NCBI RefSeq assembly: GCF_900112585.1
Contig: NZ_FOLY01000008.1
Coordinates: forward strand, 1 to 64,000
Direction: 5' to 3'
Length of the DNA stretch: 64,000 nt
Source of the DNA: Kushneria avicenniae
GTDB taxonomy: Bacteria > Pseudomonadota > Gammaproteobacteria > Pseudomonadales > Halomonadaceae
Below are positions 18,972 through 28,381 of this stretch, one piece after another. Numbering within the stretch: position 1 is the first letter of the stretch; each line of letters starts with the position of its first letter. A program made the position numbers and the translations under genes. Under the pieces are notes generated by a model that was not told where the DNA came from, did no database searches, and was given only the letters and a program-made list of their open reading frames with translations.

Positions 18972-21191
18972 ATGCTTGATCGCCTGACCCATTCACTGCG
19001 CCGCCTCTGGGCGCTGGATGCCTTTGCCTACAGCCTGCGCGTGTTCATCGCGCTGACCGGCGTGATGCTCTGGAGCTGGCTTTTCGGTCACATCGAACAG
19101 ATGATTCCGCTGTTTCTGGGCGTGATCGCCAGCGCTCTGGCCGAGACCGACGACAGCTGGCAGGGCCGGCTGCGGGCGCTTCTGGTCACGCTGGTCTGCT
19201 TTGCCATCGCATCGCTTGCCGTGGAACTGACCTTTGCCCATCCTTGGCTTTTTGGCGTCGGGCTGGGGCTGGCCACCTTTTTGATGATCATGCTCGGCGC
19301 CATCGGTCAGCGCTACGCCACCATCACCACGGCGACACTGATTCTGTCGGTCTACACCATGATCAATATCGAACAACGCGGCGGCGTGCCGGCGGAAAAC
19401 CTCTGGCATGGGCCGCTGCTGCTGGTGGCGGGCGCCGCCTGGTACGGAGCGCTGTCGATTGCGTGGCAGGCGCTGTTTACCCATCAGCCGGTGCGCCAGA
19501 GCCTGGCGGCGCTGATGAGCGAGCTGGGGGCGTATCTGGACATCAAGGCCTCTCTTTTCGAACCGCTGCGCGGCGTGGATCGCAGCACTCGCCGGCTGGC
19601 GCTGGCGCAACAGAACGCTCGCGTGGTCAGCGCGCTCAACGAGGCCAAGGAGATGATCTTTTCGCGGTTGCAGGGCCAGCACAACAGTGCCCGCATCGAC
19701 CGCTATCTGCGCCTTTATCTGATTGCTCAGGACATCCACGAGCGCGCCAGCTCCACCCACTACGACTACGACGCGCTGGCCGAGCATTTCTTTCACAGTG
19801 ACGTCCTGTTTCGCTGTCAGCGGCTGTTGCATCAGCAGGGTCGCTCCTGCCGGGCGCTGGGGCAGGCACTGCTGCTGCGCCAGTCATTCGATCATGGCGG
19901 CAGCGAACAGGCCCTGGGTGACCTGCGCGCTTCGCTCGAGTATCTCAAGAGCCATCCGCCCGGCGAGGACGCCCATCAGAACCATCGGTTGCTGCGCTCG
20001 CTGACCTCGCTGGTCATCAATCTGGATGAGCTGGAGCGTCAGCTTTCGCGTGCCGACAATCCCGATCTGGCGCTGGATGAGCATGACCGCAAGCTGCTGG
20101 ACCGCTCGCCGAGCGGGATAAGGGATGGCTGGCAGCGGGTGCGCGGACATCTGCGTTTGTCCTCGCCGATCCTGCGTCATGCCCTGCGGCTCTCCTCGGC
20201 GCTGGTGGCGGGCTATCTGCTGCTGCGCCTGATTCACCCCACTCAGGGCTACTGGATCCTTCTGACCACGCTGTTCGTATGCCGATCAAGCTTTGGCGCC
20301 ACCCACCGCTTTCTGCAGCAGCGCATTATTGGCACCGTGCTGGGGCTGGTGGCCGGCTGGGCGCTGATCACGCTCTTTCCCTGGGATGCGGCGCAGTCAC
20401 TGATTGCGGTGCTGGCCGGCGTTTTATTCTTCGCGGCCCGCATTCGCCACTACATGGTGGCCACGGCCGCCATCACGCTGATGGTGCTGGCCTGCTTCAA
20501 CCAGGTCGGCGACGGGTTCGATCTGATCTGGCCGCGGCTGTTCGATACGCTGCTGGGGGCAGGACTGGCGGCGCTGGCGGTGCTGTTGATCCTGCCGGAC
20601 TGGCAGGGTCGGCGGCTCAATCGGGAGGCGGCGTCGGTAGTGACGGCCAGCGAGGCCTATTTTCGCGAGATCGTGCATCAGTACCGTGGCGGCAAGCGCG
20701 ATGATCTGGACTATCGGCTGGCACGGCGCAACGCCCACAACGCCGATGCCGCGCTCTCCGGGCGCCTGGCCAGCGTCATGCAGGAGCCGGGGCAGTATCG
20801 ACACGATGCTGACGAGGGCTATCGTCTGCTGGTGATTACCCACAGCATTCTGGGGCATCTCTCGGCGCTGGGCGCGCATCGCCGCAGCGTCAGCGAGCGG
20901 CTGGAGATGCAGGAGCTCGACAGCGTGCTCGAGGCCATCAGCGGCCATCTTTCAACCATCGCCGGGGCGCTGTCCCGACGTGAGGCGCCGTCGGTGCTGT
21001 CACCGCCGCCGTCAGCCCTGATCGAGCAGCTCGAGCAACCCCTTGATGAGATGGAGGATGCCCGGCGGCTGGTCTATACCCAGCTGTTGATGATCTGTCA
21101 GCAGATGACGCCGCTGGCCGAGGTGGCCGGTCGGCTGGTGGATCAGCAGGGCCGCCACCGCGGCCCCTTCAGGTCTGCGCGGTCGGCTTGA
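18972..21191 (+). CDS. FUSC-family inner-membrane protein, YccS-like
   Basis: A 739-residue protein with two blocks of about five or six transmembrane segments (near residues 15-185 and 400-530), each followed by a helical cytoplasmic region. This is the YccS/aromatic-acid-exporter-like FUSC layout. Motifs typical of the family are IPLFLGVIASALAETDD near residue 45 and the second-block GYWILLTTLFVCRSSFGATH near 425. The frame opens at 18819; the ATG at 18972 is preferred because the conserved N-terminus begins there, but 18906 or 18960 are possible. Its function is unproven; relatives are proposed to be efflux or envelope proteins. Its last 23 bases overlap the convergent GGDEF-EAL gene. Confidence 0.85.
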   Translation: MLDRLTHSLRRLWALDAFAYSLRVFIALTGVMLWSWLFGHIEQMIPLFLGVIASALAETDDSWQGRLRALLVTLVCFAIASLAVELTFAHPWLFGVGLGLATFLMIMLGAIGQRYATITTATLILSVYTMINIEQRGGVPAENLWHGPLLLVAGAAWYGALSIAWQALFTHQPVRQSLAALMSELGAYLDIKASLFEPLRGVDRSTRRLALAQQNARVVSALNEAKEMIFSRLQGQHNSARIDRYLRLYLIAQDIHERASSTHYDYDALAEHFFHSDVLFRCQRLLHQQGRSCRALGQALLLRQSFDHGGSEQALGDLRASLEYLKSHPPGEDAHQNHRLLRSLTSLVINLDELERQLSRADNPDLALDEHDRKLLDRSPSGIRDGWQRVRGHLRLSSPILRHALRLSSALVAGYLLLRLIHPTQGYWILLTTLFVCRSSFGATHRFLQQRIIGTVLGLVAGWALITLFPWDAAQSLIAVLAGVLFFAARIRHYMVATAAITLMVLACFNQVGDGFDLIWPRLFDTLLGAGLAALAVLLILPDWQGRRLNREAASVVTASEAYFREIVHQYRGGKRDDLDYRLARRNAHNADAALSGRLASVMQEPGQYRHDADEGYRLLVITHSILGHLSALGAHRRSVSERLEMQELDSVLEAISGHLSTIAGALSRREAPSVLSPPPSALIEQLEQPLDEMEDARRLVYTQLLMICQQMTPLAEVAGRLVDQQGRHRGPFRSARSA

Positions 21192-23280
21192 TCACGGTCA
21201 GGCCGGGAATGTCTTGAGCACAGCCCGGTCGACCGAGCAGAAAGCCCTGCAGATGCGAACAGCCTTCATTGCGAAGCAGGGCCATCTGTTCAGGATGCTC
21301 GACCCCTTCGGCCGTCACTTCCATGTCGAGACTTTTGCCCATGCTGGTGACGGCACGCACGATGGCCAGTGCCTCTCGACTGTCGCACATCTCGCGAACA
21401 AAGCTCTGATCGATCTTGAGCCGGTCAAATGGGAAGGCGCGTAGGTAGTGCAGCGATGAGTAGCCGGTACCGAAATCGTCGAGCACGATGCGCACGCCCA
21501 GACGTTTGAGCTGATGCAGGATGTCGATGTTGCGCTGGCTGGCATCGAGCAGGGTCGATTCGGTAATCTCGAGCTCCAGCCGGGCGGGCAAAAGCCCCGT
21601 GACCTCCAGCGCGTGGGCCACTTCATCGACCAGCGCCTGACGGCCGAACTGCGCCGGCGACAGATTGACCGAGATGCGCTGATCAGATGGCCAGCGGCTG
21701 GCTTCATGACAGGCCTCGACCAGCGCCCAGGCGCCAATCTCCAGGATGACGCCGCTGTTTTCGGCAATCGGGATGAACTCAAGCGGTGACACAACGCCGC
21801 GAACCGGATGGCGCCAGCGCATCAGGGCCTCGAAACCGGTGGGATGCGTGCCGCTGATGTCGTAGATGGGCTGATAGAGCAGGAAAAGTTCCTTTTGCGC
21901 CAGCGCGCTGCGAAGGTCGTTTTCAAGATCGAGGCGTTCGCGCGCCAGTTGCGCCAGTTCGGGGCGAAAGGTGGTATAGCGTCCCTTGCCCTGACGCTTG
22001 GATTCATAAAGGGCGAGATCGGCGCAGCGCATCAGCTGCTCGAAGCTATCGATCTCCTGGCTGACGCGCACGCCGCCCAGGCTGATGCCGGTCTGCACCC
22101 GATGTTCGCTGAGCTGAAAGGGCGCCCGCGCGCTGGTGGCCAGGGTGTAGGCCAGATCGGAAAGCGCAATATCGGAGTGAACCTCGGGCACCAGCAGCGC
22201 AAATTCGTCACCGCCGATGCGGGCCAGGGTTTCGCCGTGATGCAGGTGCTGCCGTAGTCGTGCGGCCAGCTGGCACAGCAGCTCATCACCGACGTGATGG
22301 CCCAGCACATCGTTGATGGTCTTGAAGTTGTCCATGTCCAGCAGCAGCATGCCTACTCGCCCGATGCCGCCATCGGGCGCCTTCAGCAGCGCCTGGGTAC
22401 GCTCTCCGAACAGCAGTCGGTTGGGCAGGTTGGTCAGGGCGTCATGATGGGCCATGTGGCGAATGGTGGCCTGGGCGGTATGCTCCTTGGTCACGTCATC
22501 GATCAGATAGAGACGCTGGCCGGTAGCCTCGCCGTTGTCCGTGATCTCAAGGGTCAGGCATTTCAGGTGACAGGTGCCCTCGGGGGTCTCCAGCTTGAGC
22601 CGGATCTCGCGCGAGGGCGCCTCGGAAAAATGAGACAGCTCGGACTTGATCCGCATCAGCAGGGCATCGGTGGCCAGGTGAGCGAGCAGCGTTCGCGGGC
22701 CTGTCTGATGCGTTTGCAGGTCGTGATTACACAGCAGAATACGGCCGTCGGCCTTATCCTCGACCAGTACCCGGGTCGGAATGTTGTGAATGACGGTATG
22801 CAAAAAGGCATAGAGTCCACTCAGCTCGCGGGACTGCCGCTCGGCGGCGTCCCGGGCCTTGAGAATCTCCTGCTGTTGCGCTCGTTTCTGCGTGATGTCC
22901 CGGGTGATCTTGGCAAAGCCGATCAGCTGGCCCTGCTCAAGGATGGGGTCGATCACCACGCTTGCCCAGAAAGCGCTGCCGTCCTTGCGAAGCCGCCAGC
23001 CCTCCGCCTCATGGCGACCGTGTTGACGGGCCGCCGACAGTCCCTTCATGGGCAGCTGTGCCTCGCGCTCTTCGGGGGTGTAGAAACGACTGAAGTGCTG
23101 CCCCACGATCTCGTCGCTGCGATAGCCCTTGAAGGCCTGGGCACCCTCGTTCCAGCTCAGAATGACGCCCATCGGGTCGAGCATGTAGATGGCATAGTCG
23201 GTAATTTTCTGTACCAGCTGACGATAGAGGGCGTTGCTGTTGGTCAGCTCGGCGCCGGTGTACGGGCGTGTGTCTGCCAT
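21169..23280 (-). CDS. PAS-GGDEF-EAL cyclic di-GMP protein
   Basis: A 703-residue cytoplasmic sensor with no transmembrane segment. A PAS domain occupies about residues 10-125 (DYAIYMLDPMGVILSWNEGA, then GFAKITRDITQKR). A second sensor-like region spans about 150-270. The diguanylate cyclase domain has an intact GGDEF motif at residues 356-360 (RIGGDEFALLVPE). The phosphodiesterase domain has the EAL motif at 484-486 (GFEALMRWRHP), plus LEITESTLLD and VLDDFGTGYSSLHYL with the metal ligands. Both catalytic motifs appear intact, so net activity cannot be predicted. The ATG at 23280 is preferred; the frame extends to 23421. Confidence 0.92.
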   Translation of the reverse strand: MADTRPYTGAELTNSNALYRQLVQKITDYAIYMLDPMGVILSWNEGAQAFKGYRSDEIVGQHFSRFYTPEEREAQLPMKGLSAARQHGRHEAEGWRLRKDGSAFWASVVIDPILEQGQLIGFAKITRDITQKRAQQQEILKARDAAERQSRELSGLYAFLHTVIHNIPTRVLVEDKADGRILLCNHDLQTHQTGPRTLLAHLATDALLMRIKSELSHFSEAPSREIRLKLETPEGTCHLKCLTLEITDNGEATGQRLYLIDDVTKEHTAQATIRHMAHHDALTNLPNRLLFGERTQALLKAPDGGIGRVGMLLLDMDNFKTINDVLGHHVGDELLCQLAARLRQHLHHGETLARIGGDEFALLVPEVHSDIALSDLAYTLATSARAPFQLSEHRVQTGISLGGVRVSQEIDSFEQLMRCADLALYESKRQGKGRYTTFRPELAQLARERLDLENDLRSALAQKELFLLYQPIYDISGTHPTGFEALMRWRHPVRGVVSPLEFIPIAENSGVILEIGAWALVEACHEASRWPSDQRISVNLSPAQFGRQALVDEVAHALEVTGLLPARLELEITESTLLDASQRNIDILHQLKRLGVRIVLDDFGTGYSSLHYLRAFPFDRLKIDQSFVREMCDSREALAIVRAVTSMGKSLDMEVTAEGVEHPEQMALLRNEGCSHLQGFLLGRPGCAQDIPGLTVIKPTAQT

Positions 23281-23461
23281 GGCGGTATTCGATCGCGAAG
23301 AGAATGGAAGGGGCGTCTGCAGCCATTGCGCAGGCCATGTCGACGCCATCAAAAACTGATCTGGATTATGAAACAGTGGAACCTGATCAAAGCCGCAATC
23401 AAGGCCTTTTTTAAGCCTCAACTGCGGCGATTGAGGGGAGTGCTGGGATAGCGGAAAAGGA

Positions 23462-24616
23462 TCAGTTCAAAAGACGCCTGACCAGCGCCTGCCACCAGGC
23501 CACGCCAATGGGCGACAGGTCGTCGTTGAAATCATAGCCCGGATTGTGAAGGGCGGCGCTGTCACCGTTGCCCATCCAGATGTAGGCGCCCGGGCATTGC
23601 TCGAGCATGAAGGCAAAGTCTTCCGAGGCCATGCAGGGCGGCAGATCGTAGTGCACCTTCCGGACCTCCGGCATGTGCTCCAGCACTTCAGCGCAGCGTC
23701 GGGCCTGCTCGGCGTCGTTGATGGTGGCCGGATAGCGCGACTGATAGTCCAGCTCGACCTCGAGACCGTGAAAATCGGCGCTGGCCTGGACCGCCTCGCG
23801 AAAACGCTTTTCCAGATGCTCGCGAAGCTTCGGATCAAAGCAGCGCAGGGTGCCGCGCAGCTCGACCGTCCCCGGCATGACGTTGAAGGCATCCCCGCCA
23901 TGAAACTGCGTGACGCTCAGCACCGCCGGCTGATGCGCCGGCCGCTCGCGGCTGATCAGCCCCTGCAGCTGGGTGACCAGCTCGCAGCCTGCCAGAATCA
24001 CGTCATCACCCATGTGCGGCATGGCGGCGTGACAGCCGCGGCCGGACAGACGCAGCGTGAAAACGTCAAAGGCGGCCATGGAGGGGCCGCTGTGAACGGC
24101 CGCCTCGCCGACCGCCATGCCGGGCCAGTTGTGCAGGCCGTACACGGCGTCCATCGGAAACAGGTCAAAAAGACCCTCCTCGATCATCACCCGGGCACCG
24201 CCCTCGTTTTCCTCGGCAGGCTGAAAGATGACATGCACCCTTCCGGCAAAGTCGGGATTGCGCGCCAGCGCCCAGGCGGCCCCCAGCAGCATCGTGGTGT
24301 GGCCATCGTGACCGCAGGCGTGCATGCGACCGGGCGTGCGGGAGGCCCATTCCAGCTCGGTGGCCTCTTCGATGGCGAGCGCGTCGATATCGGCGCGCAG
24401 GCCGATGGTGCGTCCGGGGCCGCGTGCGCCCTCGATCGTGCCGATCACCCCGGTGCCGGCCAGCCCGGTATGCACCTCGATGCCGGCCTCACGCAGCAGC
24501 TCGGCGATGCGCGCACTGGTGCGATGCTCTTCAAAGGCGATTTCGGGATGACGATGAAAGTCGCGGCGCCACTGGCGCAGCTGCTCGGCGTCGGGGCAGG
24601 TCTCAAGAGCGGTCAT
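23462..24616 (-). CDS. M20-family amidohydrolase (hippurate hydrolase-like)
   Basis: A 384-residue metallohydrolase of the M20D group, which removes acyl groups from N-acyl amino acids. The dimetal site is visible: Cys-His in MHACGHDGHTTML (residues 96-108), Glu-Glu in IFQPAEENEGGARVM near 130-145, a His in YGLHNWPGM near 162, and a late His in ALHNPGYDFND. The dimerisation domain contains GRGCHAAMPHMGDDVI. Length is typical (380-390). It is monocistronic and leftward. The true substrate is not readable from sequence. Confidence 0.9.
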   Translation of the reverse strand: MTALETCPDAEQLRQWRRDFHRHPEIAFEEHRTSARIAELLREAGIEVHTGLAGTGVIGTIEGARGPGRTIGLRADIDALAIEEATELEWASRTPGRMHACGHDGHTTMLLGAAWALARNPDFAGRVHVIFQPAEENEGGARVMIEEGLFDLFPMDAVYGLHNWPGMAVGEAAVHSGPSMAAFDVFTLRLSGRGCHAAMPHMGDDVILAGCELVTQLQGLISRERPAHQPAVLSVTQFHGGDAFNVMPGTVELRGTLRCFDPKLREHLEKRFREAVQASADFHGLEVELDYQSRYPATINDAEQARRCAEVLEHMPEVRKVHYDLPPCMASEDFAFMLEQCPGAYIWMGNGDSAALHNPGYDFNDDLSPIGVAWWQALVRRLLN

Positions 24617-24775
24617 GGGGTTTTCCTGATCAAGGGAGATAGAAGAGGGCGGCCGTGCCGGGCTGTCGATTCGGCAGGCCAGCCACAGGGTCTGGTGAAA
24701 ACCTTATGCTGATCGCTTCCGAGTGTCGATGCGCCCGGTGCTTGTTCCCTGGGGCGCACGGTGAGAATCAGCTAT

Positions 24776-24810
24776 AAAAAAAGGCGCCTGACAGCGTACT
24801 GTCAGGCGCC
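24776..24810 (-). terminator. Strong terminator downstream of the flippase gene
   Basis: A perfect 12-bp inverted repeat (GGCGCCTGACAG / CTGTCAGGCGCC) with a CGTA loop at 24783-24810. On the minus strand it is followed by seven T residues (24776-24782). It ends transcription of the leftward flippase gene. Confidence 0.9.
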
Positions 24811-24865
24811 AATAGTATAGCGAGTGCGTGTGGTTCGAAATGAACCGATAAGTATCAGAGCAACA

Positions 24866-26140
24866 TTAGGCAGATACTTTTCTGGGTAAAAAAGCGGTGA
24901 TCTGAAGTCTTAAAACCCTGCCTCTCTGATAAAGGGCATTAAGTACCAATGCAGAGAGAATTTCAGCGATCAGAGTTGCTGAGGCAGCACCCATCATCCC
25001 GTAATGAGGAATAAGAATATAGTTGAGGATGACGTTGACAAGACTGACAAACAGCATTTTTTTCAACAGGAATGCGTAGCCACCTATTACCGTAATGACC
25101 CGATAAGCGGCTGTACCATAGGCGGAAAAAACCGAAGAAATGGCCGTGATGGCCAGTATATTACCTGCCGGCGTATAACCATCGCCATAGACCAGAGCGA
25201 TAATGGGATGTCGAAAAATACCCATTATCAGCGCCGGTATCAACGCCATGAAGAAGACCACCAGAAACATGTTTTTGATACGATTTTCAAAAAATGTAAC
25301 GTCATTGCTTCTGGCCGCTTCGTTAACGCCGACCATCCATGAGGTCATCAGAGCAACGGGGAACATCAGCCAGCCCTGAGCTAGCGTCAGAGCAGCGCTG
25401 TACCAGCCAACGTGAGTTTCATCCAGCATCGCTCCCAGCATGACCTGGTCAGTTCGCGTATAGAGCGCAATCGACAGACTGGAAATGGCAAGCGGAAGCC
25501 CCGCATGCAGCAGGTGTCTGGCATGACGACGGCTGTGACGCTGTACCTTTTGAAAACCGGATTTTATGCTTTTATTAAAAAAGTAGCGTTTGATGATCCA
25601 CGATATAAGCCACTGCATGATATTGGCGGCAGCAAAATAGGCAACAGTGGCGCCTATATGGATAAAGAATAATTTTAAAAGGACGGCAATGCCAAGGGCG
25701 CCATTTTGCGCAATCGTATTGAATTTCGAGCTCAATGTGGCATTAAAAAAGACGCTGTAAACTTCAACAGTAATAAAATAGCTGCCCCATATGATAATGG
25801 TGAATACCAGCATTTTATGAAGGGTGTCGAAATAAAACCACGCCCCTACCGTGATAAGGGAATTAACCACCAGAAAATTGATAAATCGGACACGTGTCGA
25901 GGCTGCCATCAACAGCAGGCCACTTTTCTGATTGCGTGCCAGTCGATTGAAAATGACGTTTTCACTGCCCAGCTTTACCAGCGGCGTAATCAGCGCCACG
26001 ATGGCCAGTGCCAGGCTAATAAGGCCGAATTCGTTTGGTCCCAGATAGCGGGCCACGTAGACCGTGATAAAAATACCGGCCAGCGCAAACATGACCTTTT
26101 CGCCCATTATCCAGGCGGTATTGATGAGTGCCTTGTTCAT
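24866..26140 (-). CDS. Polysaccharide flippase (Wzx/MATE-like oligosaccharide exporter)
   Basis: A 424-residue inner-membrane protein with about 12 hydrophobic segments. It matches the polysaccharide biosynthesis (RfbX/Wzx) family, with an N-terminus of the type AWIMGEKVMFALAGIFITVYVARYLGP, where the YLGPxEFG motif is characteristic. Such proteins flip lipid-linked sugar units across the inner membrane. It is an orphan: no glycosyltransferase or polymerase gene is adjacent. The coding sequence is clearly AT-richer than the flanking genes, which suggests acquisition by transfer or a remnant of a polysaccharide cluster. It has its own strong terminator. Confidence 0.87.
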   Translation of the reverse strand: MNKALINTAWIMGEKVMFALAGIFITVYVARYLGPNEFGLISLALAIVALITPLVKLGSENVIFNRLARNQKSGLLLMAASTRVRFINFLVVNSLITVGAWFYFDTLHKMLVFTIIIWGSYFITVEVYSVFFNATLSSKFNTIAQNGALGIAVLLKLFFIHIGATVAYFAAANIMQWLISWIIKRYFFNKSIKSGFQKVQRHSRRHARHLLHAGLPLAISSLSIALYTRTDQVMLGAMLDETHVGWYSAALTLAQGWLMFPVALMTSWMVGVNEAARSNDVTFFENRIKNMFLVVFFMALIPALIMGIFRHPIIALVYGDGYTPAGNILAITAISSVFSAYGTAAYRVITVIGGYAFLLKKMLFVSLVNVILNYILIPHYGMMGAASATLIAEILSALVLNALYQRGRVLRLQITAFLPRKVSA

Positions 26141-26290
26141 GAAGCTGCTTTTTTGAGGGTGAATCGCCGAGAAACGAACGGTCGACAGGGAAGGGAGTCA
26201 ATCATGACACTTAAGACTATTGTCGTGTATGCAGACTTGTGCGACGTCCGGTGTCTTGTTGTTAAACAACATTGGATGGAAACACAAAAA

Positions 26291-26524
26291 TCAAAGGTCT
26301 TCCAGCAGCCGACCGATGGCACTGTCCTTGAGTAGTGCGCGCAGCGGCTCAGGAGTGTCGCGCCAGGCCAGGCGCAGGTGCTCTGCGCGTCGGATCATGC
26401 TCGTGTAATTCTGTTCGAGCTGCTGACAGGGGGACAACGCGCTCAGAAGTGCCTTGTGGTCATCTTCATCCTGTAGCAGGTGATCCTGTTCGTTGGCCTG
26501 AGCGTAGAAGCGATCCAGTTTCAT
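26291..26524 (-). CDS. Small hypothetical protein
   Basis: A 77-residue, charged, leucine-rich predicted cytoplasmic protein without signal peptide or membrane segment. It reads as mostly helical (for example QDEDDHKALLSALSPCQQLE). No family is recognised. There is only a weak ribosome binding site before the ATG at 26524. It is codirectional with the flippase gene, 150 bp upstream of it. It could be a real small gene or a chance frame; codon use looks compatible with coding. Confidence 0.45.
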   Translation of the reverse strand: MKLDRFYAQANEQDHLLQDEDDHKALLSALSPCQQLEQNYTSMIRRAEHLRLAWRDTPEPLRALLKDSAIGRLLEDL

Positions 26525-26616
26525 GGTGGCGGCAATCCAGAAGGTGTTCCCCGCCTTTATCGGCGACAGCGTTGCCCTCTTGATGCTTATATTTACGTTT
26601 TGTTACCAAGGTTGTA

Positions 26617-26645
26617 GCCCTTCACGACATTTGGTCGTGAAGGGC
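26617..26645 (-). terminator. Terminator downstream of the first carboxylesterase gene
   Basis: A perfect 12-bp inverted repeat (GCCCTTCACGAC / GTCGTGAAGGGC) around a 5-base loop, 31 bases past the stop of the leftward esterase gene. Confidence 0.75.
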
Positions 26646-26675
26646 ATACACCATGACGGTCTAGACAAGCAGCGA

Positions 26676-28319
26676 TCAGCGATCCAGTGCCGGGGTCAGG
26701 TGACGCTCGATCAGATCCAGCCGCGCCTGCCAGGGGTCCTGACGGGCCACAGGCCCCTGATCCTGCGTGAAGTCCATCATCAGATTCGACAGCGGCGTAT
26801 GCAGCGGCCAGGTCGGGGCGCCGCCGCCGTTCGGATTGCCGCTTCGGGCGAAGTTGACCACATAACGGTGCAGCTGCCAGGCCGTGGCGCGGTCGCTGTC
26901 ATCCAGCCGGTCATAGCGCGAATCGAGCGTGCGAAAGAGATAAGGCAGTTCGCTGGCGTGCACCGCTCCCGGCCAGCGCTCACGGGCGTCCAGCGACACG
27001 TGTGAAAAGCGATAGCGCCACACCGGCTCGCCGCTGGTGGCCACCTGATCGGCAATAAAGCGTGCCGGCTCGGTCATCATGCGATCCATCCCCACGCGCT
27101 GCCCCACCTTCTGTACATCATCACTGCCTTCGGGGTCGTAGAGCGCACGGGCCCGGTCGGCATCCTCACCGAAGGGTGCAAAAAGTGCATCCATGCTGTC
27201 AGCAGCGCTGAACCCCAGATCGGCATCGGTGGTGCCGATCAGCATCGGCACGTGCTGCTGAAGACTGGACCGATAAATGCGCTCGGGTTCGCCGGAGACC
27301 AGCTCGCCGTCGCGAATCGGGCCGCCGACCCAGGTGCGGGGGCCCTGCTGCGGTGACATGAGTGCTTGCATGTTGAGACCATCGACGACCTGCTCTGCCG
27401 GCAGATGCCGGAGCGCGGTCAGCGCCGCATCATCCTGTCCCTGAATACCGTGGCGGCGTGCGAAGTTGTTGCCGATGGTTTCGGCGGAAGGGGACGCCGG
27501 CGTGTCACCGGCAAGCGGTGGCATGGGTCCCATCAGCGCCCGGCCACCGCCGGACATCACCACGGCGCGCTCAAACAGTCCGCGCGCGGCCGGTGTGCCG
27601 GTCAGATCCAGCACTGACGCGCCGCCGGCGGATTCGCCCATGATCGTGACGTTGCCGGCATCGCCGCCAAAGGCGTTGATGTTGCGCTGCACCCAGTCCA
27701 GGGCGGCGAGCTGATCCATGATGGCGTAGTTGCCCGGAGGCGTTTGTCCCTGCTGCTCGTGGCTCAGGGCGGGGTGGGCAAAAAAGCCGAAGCGACCCAG
27801 CCGGTAGTTGAGGCTGACCAGAATCACGCCGTCGCGGGCGAAGGCGCTGCCGTCATAAACGGGCGCCGAGGTGCCGCCGTTGACGTAGCCGCCGCCATGA
27901 ATCCATACCAGCACCGGATGGTTGGTCTGCGCGCGGTCTGCCTGCGGATCGGGAATGGCGTTCGAGGGCGCCCAGACGTTGAGATAGAGACAGTCCTCGG
28001 CGGGCGTCACGCCCAGCGGCGCGGCATCGCTGGGGTCCGGTTGCTGCATGCAGTCCGGGCCGAAGGCAGTGGCCTCGCGGACGCCCTGCCATGGCGGTAC
28101 CGGCTGCGGTGGGCGCCAGCGGTTGTCACCGGTGGGCGGGGCGGCGTAGGGAATGCCCTTGAAGGCCGTTACACCAGGCGCGCTACTGCCTCGCAGAGCG
28201 CCGCTCTCGATATCCACCCGGGTCACGGATGACTCGTCGGACCCGGCGGCCTGTGCGCCTGCCCACAGCGGCGTGGCCAGCAGGCCCAGTGTCAGCACTC
28301 CTTTCAACCAGCGTTGCAT
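26676..28319 (-). CDS. Exported type-B carboxylesterase (downstream copy)
   Basis: A 547-residue alpha/beta hydrolase of the carboxylesterase/cholinesterase family. A signal peptide ends near GAQAAGSD (residues 21-28), so it acts in the periplasm or outside. Family motifs are AFKGIPYAAPPTGDNRWRPP, EDCLYLNVWAPSN, the oxyanion loop VWIHGGGYVNGG, and the nucleophile elbow TIMGESAGGASV with the catalytic Ser. The catalytic His is expected in HASELPYLF. It lies 62 bp downstream of a close paralogue (28382-30142), with which it shares motif order and length, so the pair arose by tandem duplication. Substrate unknown. Confidence 0.9.
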   Translation of the reverse strand: MQRWLKGVLTLGLLATPLWAGAQAAGSDESSVTRVDIESGALRGSSAPGVTAFKGIPYAAPPTGDNRWRPPQPVPPWQGVREATAFGPDCMQQPDPSDAAPLGVTPAEDCLYLNVWAPSNAIPDPQADRAQTNHPVLVWIHGGGYVNGGTSAPVYDGSAFARDGVILVSLNYRLGRFGFFAHPALSHEQQGQTPPGNYAIMDQLAALDWVQRNINAFGGDAGNVTIMGESAGGASVLDLTGTPAARGLFERAVVMSGGGRALMGPMPPLAGDTPASPSAETIGNNFARRHGIQGQDDAALTALRHLPAEQVVDGLNMQALMSPQQGPRTWVGGPIRDGELVSGEPERIYRSSLQQHVPMLIGTTDADLGFSAADSMDALFAPFGEDADRARALYDPEGSDDVQKVGQRVGMDRMMTEPARFIADQVATSGEPVWRYRFSHVSLDARERWPGAVHASELPYLFRTLDSRYDRLDDSDRATAWQLHRYVVNFARSGNPNGGGAPTWPLHTPLSNLMMDFTQDQGPVARQDPWQARLDLIERHLTPALDR

Positions 28320-28381
28320 GCGCCATCCCGTTTGCGTTGGTTCAAACGCTCAGGATAGACCACACCTGGGCCGTGAGCTCG

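Noticed and set aside
22294-23451. A 385-codon rightward frame opposite the GGDEF-EAL gene
   Set aside because: Shadow of the reverse frame; the opposite strand carries intact GGDEF and EAL motifs.
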